Part shown: in pieces, positions 58,786 through 64,000 of the stretch
Layout of the letters: every line of letters begins with the position of its first letter
How positions within the stretch are numbered: position 1 is the stretch's first letter
Assembly (NCBI GenBank): GCA_942493365.1
Contig: OW818697.1
Span: 2,305,402-2,369,401 of the forward strand
Length of the DNA stretch: 64,000 nt
Origin: UBA8949 sp942493365
Lineage (GTDB): Bacteria > Bacillota > Clostridia > Saccharofermentanales > UBA5734
Direction: 5' to 3'
The notes under the pieces: generated by a model
What the model was told of the DNA's origin: nothing
Database searches by the model: none
What the model saw: the letters and a program-made list of their open reading frames with translations, nothing else
Translations under genes and position numbers: made by a program

Positions 58786-60444
58786 TCAAGTGTTGGGCTT
58801 GCCTTGGCGGATTTCGACGCGGCGGATCTTGCCGCTGATCGTCTTGGGCAGTTCGGTGACGAATTCCAGCACGCGCGGGTATTTGTAGGGGGCGGTGTGG
58901 GTTTTGACGTATTCCTGCAGTTCGAGGCGCAGTTCGTCGCTGGCGGTGTAGCCCTTGGCCAGGACGACGGTGGCCTTGACCAGTTGGCCGCGGACGGGGT
59001 CGGGTTCGCCGGTGACGGCACATTCCAGGACGGCCGGGTGCTCCATGATGACGCTCTCAACCTCGAAGGGGCCGATGCGGTAGCCGGAGCTCTTGATGAT
59101 GTCGTCGGTGCGGCCGACAAACCACAGGTAGCCGTCTTCATCCTGCCAGGCGAGGTCGCCGGTGTGGTAGATGCCGTCGTGCCAGACGCGGTTGGTCAGC
59201 TCGGGGTCCTTGTGGTAGCCGTTGAACATGCCGGGGATCTTCTTGCCGTTGAGGATCAGGCAGATTTCGCCCGATTGGCCAGCTGGCGTGGGTTTGTCCT
59301 GATCGTCTAAGAGCACGATGTCGTAAGCCGGCGAGGGGCGACCCATCGAGCCGGGCTTGGTCTTCATCCAGTAGTTGGTGACGACGGCCAGGGTCATTTC
59401 GGTCTGGCCGTAGCCCTCTTTGAGCTCGAGGCCGGTGGCCTTGAGGAATTGTTCGTAGACTTCGGGGTTCAGAGCCTCGCCGGCGATCGTGCAGTGCTGC
59501 AGGCTGGACAGGTCGAACTGGCTGAGGTCCTCTTTGATCAGGAAGCGGTAGATGGTCGGCGGCGCGCAGAAGGTCGTGATCTTGTCGTCCTGGATCTTCT
59601 TGAGCATGACCGACGGGGAAAAGCGTTCGAGGTCGAAGACGTAGATGCCGGCCTCCATGATCCATTGACCGTAGATTTTGCCCCAGGCTGACTTGGCCCA
59701 GCCGGTGTCGGCCACGGTCAGATGCAGGCCGTCGGGATCGACTTTGTGCCAATACTTGGCCGTCGGGATATGGCCGATCGGGTAGGTGAAGTCGTGGGCG
59801 ACCATCTTGGGCATGCCGGTGGTGCCCGAGGTGAAGTACAGGAGCATCATGTCGGTGCCGGTGGTGGCGGCGGCGCCGATCGGGCGGACAAAGGGCGCGG
59901 CAGTGGCCAGACCGTCCTCGAAGGACAGCCAGCCGGCCTTCTTTTGGCGCACCATGACCTTAATCAGGGGCTGGGTGTAGTCTTTGGCGGCCACATCAAC
60001 CAGGTCGGCGATCTCGCCGTCCGGCGTGCAAATCACGGCGCTGATTTCGGCAGCGTTGAGACGATAAATGATGTCCTTGGTCTGCAGTTGGTTGGTCGCC
60101 GGAATGGCGACGGCGCCGATTTTGTGCAGGGCCAGGATGGTGTACCAGAATTCGAAGTGGCGCTTCAAGATCAGCATGACCTTGTCGCCCTTGCGAATGC
60201 CAAGGCTGAGGAGCCAGGCGGCGCAGGCATCGCTCTTGGCCTTGAATTCGCCGAAGGTCAGCGTCTTCTCGTCGCCCGCCTCGTTGCTCCAGAACATGGC
60301 GCGACGGCCGGGTTCGCGATCGGCGATGCGGTCGATGATATCGTAGGCGAAGTTAAAGTCGGCAGGCACATTGAATTCAAAGTGGGTGACCTCGCCCTGA
60401 TCGTTGATCGTTTCATGCAGATATTGCTCGTAGATTCGCTGCAT
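58786..60444 (-). CDS. Acyl-CoA synthetase (medium-chain / acetyl-CoA synthetase-like)
   Basis: This 552-residue ANL-family enzyme activates a carboxylic acid with ATP and CoA. Motifs: LLYFTSGTTGMPKMVAHDF around residue 205, LKEGYGQTEMTLAVVTNY near 350, YHTGDLAWQDEDGYLWFVGRTDDIIKSSGYRI in blocks near 430, GPFEVESVIMEHPAVLE, and the catalytic lysine in LPKTISGKIRRVEIR near the end. The pattern fits medium-chain or short-branched acyl-CoA synthetases. The gene lies 2 bp after an XRE-cupin regulator gene, which probably controls it and may respond to its substrate. Confidence 0.92.
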   Translation of the reverse strand: MQRIYEQYLHETINDQGEVTHFEFNVPADFNFAYDIIDRIADREPGRRAMFWSNEAGDEKTLTFGEFKAKSDACAAWLLSLGIRKGDKVMLILKRHFEFWYTILALHKIGAVAIPATNQLQTKDIIYRLNAAEISAVICTPDGEIADLVDVAAKDYTQPLIKVMVRQKKAGWLSFEDGLATAAPFVRPIGAAATTGTDMMLLYFTSGTTGMPKMVAHDFTYPIGHIPTAKYWHKVDPDGLHLTVADTGWAKSAWGKIYGQWIMEAGIYVFDLERFSPSVMLKKIQDDKITTFCAPPTIYRFLIKEDLSQFDLSSLQHCTIAGEALNPEVYEQFLKATGLELKEGYGQTEMTLAVVTNYWMKTKPGSMGRPSPAYDIVLLDDQDKPTPAGQSGEICLILNGKKIPGMFNGYHKDPELTNRVWHDGIYHTGDLAWQDEDGYLWFVGRTDDIIKSSGYRIGPFEVESVIMEHPAVLECAVTGEPDPVRGQLVKATVVLAKGYTASDELRLELQEYVKTHTAPYKYPRVLEFVTELPKTISGKIRRVEIRQGKPNT

Positions 60445-60446
60445 TA

Positions 60447-61037
60447 TTATTGCTCCTCCTGCTGACTTTTTCCGGGATTGATGACCACGGCCAGAAACTG
60501 GCAGGCTTTGCCGCCGACGGCGACCATGCCGTGCGGGCGACCGGCGTCGTAATAGAGGGTATCGCCGGCTTGCAGGGTCTCTTCGTTTTCGCCGATCTTG
60601 ACGCGCAGTGAGCCGGACACAATGTAGTCCATCTCCTGACCGGTGTGCGTGTTGAGGGTGATGGCAGCCTGTTCGTTGCCAGTCTGGTAAGGCGCGGTGA
60701 CCATGAAGGTTTCGGTGGTGCGGCCGCGAAATTGCGCGGCGAGATTGAGGTACTGAAAGCCAGCGCGCCGCTCGATCGGCAGACCGTGGCCGGCTCGCGT
60801 CAGAGCGTAACCCGACAGATGGGGCGATTCACCGGTGATCAGCTCGGTCATGTCAAGGTTGAAACGTTTGGCGGCCTTGTAAAGAAAGGTAAAGCTGAAA
60901 TCCTTTTCGCCAGCCTCAATCGACCGGTATTCGGCTTCGGAAACGCCAGTTACAGCAGCCATTTCGTCGGTGGTGATGGCCATGATGTCGCGCATGCCGC
61001 GCAGGCGTTCGCCAATACCTTTAATTTCGTCTTCCAT
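60447..61037 (-). CDS. XRE-family regulator with a cupin sensor domain
   Basis: Residues ~8-65 are a helix-turn-helix (RLRGMRDIMAITTDEMAAVTGVSEAEYRSIEAG in blocks). Residues ~110-185 are a cupin (ITLNTHTGQEMDYIVSGSLRV and LQAGDTLYYDAGRPHGMVAVGG, with conserved His/Glu). Such proteins bind small ligands or acyl compounds and often regulate an adjacent acyl-CoA synthetase gene, as here with a 2-bp gap. GGGGGAGG precedes the ATG. Repeats at the promoter suggest autoregulation. Confidence 0.9.
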   Translation of the reverse strand: MEDEIKGIGERLRGMRDIMAITTDEMAAVTGVSEAEYRSIEAGEKDFSFTFLYKAAKRFNLDMTELITGESPHLSGYALTRAGHGLPIERRAGFQYLNLAAQFRGRTTETFMVTAPYQTGNEQAAITLNTHTGQEMDYIVSGSLRVKIGENEETLQAGDTLYYDAGRPHGMVAVGGKACQFLAVVINPGKSQQEEQ

Positions 61038-61070
61038 TGGATGACCTCCCCCTGTTGATTGTCAAATATT

Positions 61071-61116
61071 TGGGTTCCTTTATTTTAAATTTATCCTAAT
61101 TGGGTTCAGCTTGCAA
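61071..61116 (-). promoter_or_regulatory. Promoter and putative operator of the XRE-acyl-CoA synthetase operon
   Basis: On the minus strand TTGCAA (61116-61111), a 17-bp spacer and TAAATT (61093-61088). Two copies of TTGGGTTC (plus-strand reading, 61071-61078 and 61100-61107) bracket the -10 box, and the palindrome CAAATATTTG lies next to the first. This is a likely binding site for the XRE protein. Confidence 0.5.
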
Positions 61117-61166
61117 GCCTGCCCCTGGAAATGTCAGAATCTGTTCAGACTTTCGATCGAGTATGT

Positions 61167-61658
61167 TCAAGGTGTCGTCAGATAGGGCGCCAGCAGTTCG
61201 TCCAGCATAACCGCGCCCTGGTCGCCGTAGCCGACGAGTGATCGTTTGAGTGAGCCGGCGACGACGACCGAAAACTGCGGCAATTCCTGGACATTGAAGG
61301 AATCGGCCACCCCCTCCTCTGCATCCGCATCGACCCAGACAATTTGCAGTTGCTCACTGTAATCATCGGCCATCTGCTCCAAGCGCGGGATGATCAGCGA
61401 GTTGACCGAAGCCGTGGCGGAATAGAACACGACCAACAACGGCAAATCGCTTTGCCCCATCAAGGCGTCAAAATTCGTTACCTGACGGTAGACGACGCCG
61501 CTGATGCCGTCACCCTGATCCTCATAGCGCATTAAGATGATCGTGGCCGAATCGTTGATGTCGCCGATGGCCGGTGTCTCGGCGCAGGCAGTCAGGGTGG
61601 GCAGTATTGTCAGCAGAGCTGCGAGCAGCAAGGCCGGCAGCAGGCGTTTTCTTAGCAT
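61167..61658 (-). CDS. Thioredoxin-fold lipoprotein lacking the redox cysteines
   Basis: The 163-residue product has a lipoprotein signal (LLAALLTILPTLTACAE). Its mature part follows the thioredoxin pattern (DLPLLVVFYSATASVNSLII where WCxxC is expected, then LQIVWVDADAEEGVADSFNV and the cis-Pro segment ELPQFSVVVAG). No cysteine is present other than the lipidated one, so it cannot act as a disulfide oxidoreductase. Binding or chaperone roles are possible. ATG 61658 has GGAGGG upstream and overlaps the end of the Mrp gene by 7 bp, so the two are coupled. Confidence 0.75.
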   Translation of the reverse strand: MLRKRLLPALLLAALLTILPTLTACAETPAIGDINDSATIILMRYEDQGDGISGVVYRQVTNFDALMGQSDLPLLVVFYSATASVNSLIIPRLEQMADDYSEQLQIVWVDADAEEGVADSFNVQELPQFSVVVAGSLKRSLVGYGDQGAVMLDELLAPYLTTP

Positions 61659-62515
61659 GGTTTGCCCTCCAGCAGTTTTTGCACCACGGCGACCGCACCC
61701 GTCAGCATGGGCAGTTTGTAGTCTTCCAGCCGCCCGGCGTCGCACAGTTCGACCAGCTCGGGGACGACTGGCAGGCGGTCGAGAAGCGGCACATTCATTT
61801 CGGCAGCGGCGGCGGCGGTGTGGCCAGGCCCGAACAGCTCGATCACCCGCTCGCAGTCGGGACAGCGCACGAAACTCATGTTTTCGACAAAGCCCAACAC
61901 CTTGACACCCATCATCAGGGCCATGTTGCGGGCCTTTTTAACAATCATCGAGACCAGGTCCTGCGGTGTGGAGACAACAAGAATGCCATCCAGCGGGATC
62001 GACTGGAAGATGGTCAGCGGCACGTCGCCGGTACCCGGAGGCATATCGATCAGCAGGACGTCGAGGCCGTCCCAGATTACGTCTTTCCAGAATTGGCGGA
62101 CGACCGACGAGATAACCGGGCCGCGCCACAACACCGGCGCTTCGGGGTGGTCGAGCAGCAAATTGATTGACACCACCTGGATGCCGCTGTGCGTCTGCGC
62201 CGGGAAGAGACCGTCGGCTGTGCCAGATAACTGGCCACGCAGACCGAAGCCCATCGGGATGGAGGGGCCGGTGATGTCGGCATCCATGATACCAACCGTC
62301 AGACCGGACGCAACCAGTTCCATGGCCAGGAGCGAAGTGACCATCGATTTGCCGACGCCGCCCTTGCCGCTGCAGACGCCGATTACGGCGCGAACGTTGG
62401 CCAGATTGTTGAGCTCATCATAGGCTGGACGCTGGACGCCTTCGCTGGGGCATTGCGCCCCGTCAGCTGCGGAGGGGCAGCCGTCTTTGCTTTGACACGA
62501 ATCACAGGATGACAT
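61652..62515 (-). CDS. Mrp/NBP35-family iron-sulfur carrier ATPase
   Basis: This P-loop protein assembles or carries 4Fe-4S clusters for apoproteins. The 287-residue product has a cysteine-rich N terminus (MSSCDSCQSKDGC), the deviant Walker A VCSGKGGVGKSMVTSLLA, MDADITGPSIPMGFGL, LLIDMPPGTGDVPLT, and the C-terminal CPDCERVIELFG with the CPxC cluster motif. The added N-terminal cysteines resemble Nbp35-type homologues in anaerobes. It overlaps the thioredoxin-fold lipoprotein gene downstream. Confidence 0.93.
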   Translation of the reverse strand: MSSCDSCQSKDGCPSAADGAQCPSEGVQRPAYDELNNLANVRAVIGVCSGKGGVGKSMVTSLLAMELVASGLTVGIMDADITGPSIPMGFGLRGQLSGTADGLFPAQTHSGIQVVSINLLLDHPEAPVLWRGPVISSVVRQFWKDVIWDGLDVLLIDMPPGTGDVPLTIFQSIPLDGILVVSTPQDLVSMIVKKARNMALMMGVKVLGFVENMSFVRCPDCERVIELFGPGHTAAAAAEMNVPLLDRLPVVPELVELCDAGRLEDYKLPMLTGAVAVVQKLLEGKPC

Positions 62516-62544
62516 ACATTCACTTCCCTTGGTTTAGCTATCAA

Positions 62545-63168
62545 CTATTTTATCATATCCAGCGGAACTGGCACGCTGGCGCGAATCACCCAGTAGCCAG
62601 CCTTGTGCTCGATCACGTCGACGGTGGCAAACAGTTCGCGCAGCCGCTTTTCAGCCGAGGGTGCGCCCTGTTTCTTTTGGATGACGACGTACAGTCTTCC
62701 ACCGGGATTGATCCTCGCTGCCGCTTCGGCGAAAAAACGATGCACCGTCGCCTTGCCAGCACGAATGGGCGGGTTGGTCAGGATCAGGTCGAAATTGCCG
62801 ACGACCTTCTGCAGGCCGTCCGACTGGATAATCTCGATGTACTGGGTCATGTTGCGTTTGGCGTTGGCGCGCGCCAACTTGAGGGCGCGTTCGTTGATGT
62901 CGCACAGCACAACGTCCAGCGGCGGGAAAACACGTTTCATGATGATGCCGACCGGACCGTAGCCGCAGCCCAGATCGAGCAGCCGACCGGTTGCCTTGCC
63001 AACGTCTTCGCAGACGGTCTCGATCAGCAGCTCGCTGCCGAAGTCCAGGCGTTGGCGCGAAAAGACGCCGCTGTCGGTGTTAAAGGCAAAATCCAGACCG
63101 CGCAAACGCACCTGCAATTCCTGCGGTTTGTGGGCGGTATCGGGTTTTTCATCAAAATAATGCGGCAT
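62545..63168 (-). CDS. Class I SAM-dependent methyltransferase (RsmC/MTS type)
   Basis: The 207-residue protein has the SAM-binding motif LLDLGCGYGPVGIIM around residue 65, the acidic CDINERALKLARANA, and the NPPI motif (LILTNPPIRAGK) of N-methyltransferases acting on nucleic acid bases, followed by YVVIQKKQGAPSA. It matches the small RsmC-like proteins found near rRNA or tRNA genes in Firmicutes. The target is probably a guanine or adenine in rRNA, not certain. It lies 6 bp downstream of queT. Confidence 0.88.
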   Translation of the reverse strand: MPHYFDEKPDTAHKPQELQVRLRGLDFAFNTDSGVFSRQRLDFGSELLIETVCEDVGKATGRLLDLGCGYGPVGIIMKRVFPPLDVVLCDINERALKLARANAKRNMTQYIEIIQSDGLQKVVGNFDLILTNPPIRAGKATVHRFFAEAAARINPGGRLYVVIQKKQGAPSAEKRLRELFATVDVIEHKAGYWVIRASVPVPLDMIK

Positions 63169-63174
63169 TCATGT

Positions 63175-63711
63175 TCACACTTTCTCGTAAAGTTTGATTT
63201 GGGATTTGCGCAGGCCGTAGATCAGCGGCCAACCGATCAGATAAACCACCACGGCCTCGGAGGCCGCAATCAGACCAATGCTGAACAGGATGCTCCACGC
63301 CGACTGCGCTGCGTCGGGCGCCAGCAGGAAAGGCAGGTAGGAGCCGACGATCAGGCCGTTGGCGGCTACCGGCGGCAGCAGCGCCAACACGGTCCAACCG
63401 ACCAACGGGGCTTGGCTTTCGCGAACGCGGCGGCCCAGCATCCAGCTCAGCCAAGCGGCCAGCAGGGTGGCCAGACTACCGAGCAATATGTCGACGATGC
63501 CGAGGTTCATCGGATTGAGGATATTCGAGAGCAAGCAGCCGATGAACAATCCCGGCACGGCCGCTGGTGTCAGCACGGCCAGCGCGGTCAGCGCCTCGGA
63601 CAGACGAAACTGGATCTGCCCGAAGCTCAGGGGCGCGACCAGCAATGTCAGCGCGATGTAGGCGGCGGCAATGACTGCCGCTTGGGTGATCAGGTAGGTC
63701 TTGGTTTTCAT
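63175..63711 (-). CDS. queT: QueT-type queuosine-precursor ECF transporter component
   Basis: QueT is the substrate-binding (S) component of an energy-coupling-factor transporter that imports a queuosine precursor. The 178-residue membrane protein has five to six helices and the typical start LITQAAVIAAAYIALTLLVAPLSFGQIQFRLSEAL in blocks, then GLFIGCLLSNI and GIVDILLGSLATLLAAWLS. The energising EcfA and EcfT proteins are not encoded nearby. GGAGG precedes the ATG. I could not find a convincing preQ1 riboswitch upstream although one is often present. Confidence 0.9.
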   Translation of the reverse strand: MKTKTYLITQAAVIAAAYIALTLLVAPLSFGQIQFRLSEALTALAVLTPAAVPGLFIGCLLSNILNPMNLGIVDILLGSLATLLAAWLSWMLGRRVRESQAPLVGWTVLALLPPVAANGLIVGSYLPFLLAPDAAQSAWSILFSIGLIAASEAVVVYLIGWPLIYGLRKSQIKLYEKV

Positions 63712-63840
63712 GATGTTCCTCCGTTATTTGCCGGCGAAAGACAGTCGCCCGGAACTGATGTACCCGCCAGCCGCCCCACCTGCAGAATACGCAGGCGGCC
63801 TTGCCGCGCGAGCTGTATTAGTTTACCACGAATGAAAGGG

Positions 63841-63890
63841 GTGAGGCAACGTTAAGACGTTTTCGCAGGCTCGTAGGTTCGAGCCCTCAC
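63841..63890 (+). other. Compact tRNA-like structure
   Basis: GTGAG (63841-63845) pairs with CTCAC (63886-63890), enclosing hairpin AACGT-TAAG-ACGTT (63848-63861) and hairpin GGCTCG-TAGGTT-CGAGCC (63868-63885). The segment 63865-63887 matches the 3' part of the nearby tRNA-Asn in about 20 of 23 positions, in inverted orientation. It could be a decayed tRNA or a small structured RNA. The rest of 63712-63892 shows nothing else. Confidence 0.4.
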
Positions 63891-63892
63891 GT

Positions 63893-63939
63893 GAAAAAGA
63901 GATAGAAGCTATCCCATTAAATGGGATAGCTTCTATCTC
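63893..63939 (-). terminator. Terminator of tRNA-Asn
   Basis: A perfect 20-bp stem (arms 63898-63917 and 63921-63940) with a three-base loop, followed on the minus strand by TTTTTC. It starts at the last base of the tRNA CCA end. Confidence 0.85.
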
Positions 63940-64000
63940 TGGCTCCTCAAGTAGGACTCGAACCTACGACCCTGCGGTTAACAGCCGCATGCTCTACCAA
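63940..64000 (-). tRNA. tRNA-Asn, anticodon GTT (5' end outside the window)
   Basis: The minus strand reads the D-arm TTGGTAGAGC, anticodon arm with loop CTGTTAA (anticodon GTT), T arm GTAGG-TTCGAGT-CCTAC, and an encoded CCA. The acceptor 5' strand and part of the D arm lie beyond the right edge. Confidence 0.93.

Noticed and set aside
63712..63800. preQ1 riboswitch upstream of queT
   Set aside because: The leader has a CCGGGCGA/TCGCCGG-type hairpin and an A-containing tail, but the conserved GGUUC...ACACCC...AAAAACU pattern is not there.

Overview
The window looks like chromosomal DNA of an anaerobic Firmicute, most likely an uncultured member of the Clostridia. Most of it is GC-rich housekeeping sequence. 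The gene set points that way: Pta-AckA acetate fermentation, RNase J, TmcAL (YlbM), YqeY next to S21, a single long RelA/SpoT enzyme, an archaeal-type ProS, a PocR-AraC regulator with a corrinoid protein, the MEP isoprenoid pathway and a QueT vitamin transporter. The species cannot be named from sequence alone.

Layout. 1-5.8 kb (minus): proS, ackA, pta, a DUF5317 membrane protein, a membrane HD-GYP phosphodiesterase, a 27-residue hydrophobic peptide inside a 17-bp inverted repeat, and an uncharacterised 227-residue protein. 6-12 kb: a GH8-like anchored protein, tmcAL, tyrS, a broken acetyltransferase gene, a SWIM zinc-finger protein and a decayed locus with operator-like repeats. 12-16 kb: rpsT, RNase J and a response-regulator diguanylate cyclase. 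15.8-24.6 kb (minus): corrinoid protein and PocR-AraC regulator, relA-recJ, yqeY-rpsU and a cytoplasmic 5'-nucleotidase. 24.6-30.7 kb (minus): a PAS-GGDEF-HD-GYP protein and a CheB-CheR-PAS protein. 30.8-34.5 kb (minus): a HIT protein, alaS and a toxin-antitoxin pair. 34.7-39.9 kb (plus): DUF1015, FAD oxidoreductase and DUF2298 in a tightly coupled operon. 39.9-46.5 kb: a PP2C-like LysM protein, a CCA-adding enzyme, an anchored RCC1 propeller and a DUF2207 protein. 46.6-51 kb (plus): tRNA-Ala(CGC), an unknown gene, an amino-acid ABC transporter and a DUF3298 lipoprotein. 51-52 kb is an AT-rich patch with an insertion-sequence-like repeat, a lipoprotein and a truncated methyltransferase. 52-64 kb: acyl-CoA ligase with araD, radA-ispD, an AT-rich InlB-repeat protein, a divergent ispF, a second acyl-CoA ligase with its XRE-cupin regulator, a cysteine-less thioredoxin-like lipoprotein with Mrp, a methyltransferase, queT, a small tRNA-like fold and a partial tRNA-Asn.

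How the genes work together. Second-messenger signalling stands out. There are two HD-GYP proteins, two GGDEF proteins, a CheB-CheR-PAS protein and RelA. One operon couples c-di-GMP synthesis and breakdown to a 5'-nucleotidase by an ATGA overlap. The most unusual local structure is the hydrophobic peptide gene at 4.9-5.1 kb. Its ribosome-binding site can be folded into a 13-bp hairpin, and the two ends of the unit are perfectly complementary, an arrangement reminiscent of type I toxin mRNAs. Other points of interest are the PP2C-LysM fusion, the IspF with altered active-site motifs, and two AT-rich patches that look acquired or decayed. No CRISPR array, prophage or intact transposase was seen.
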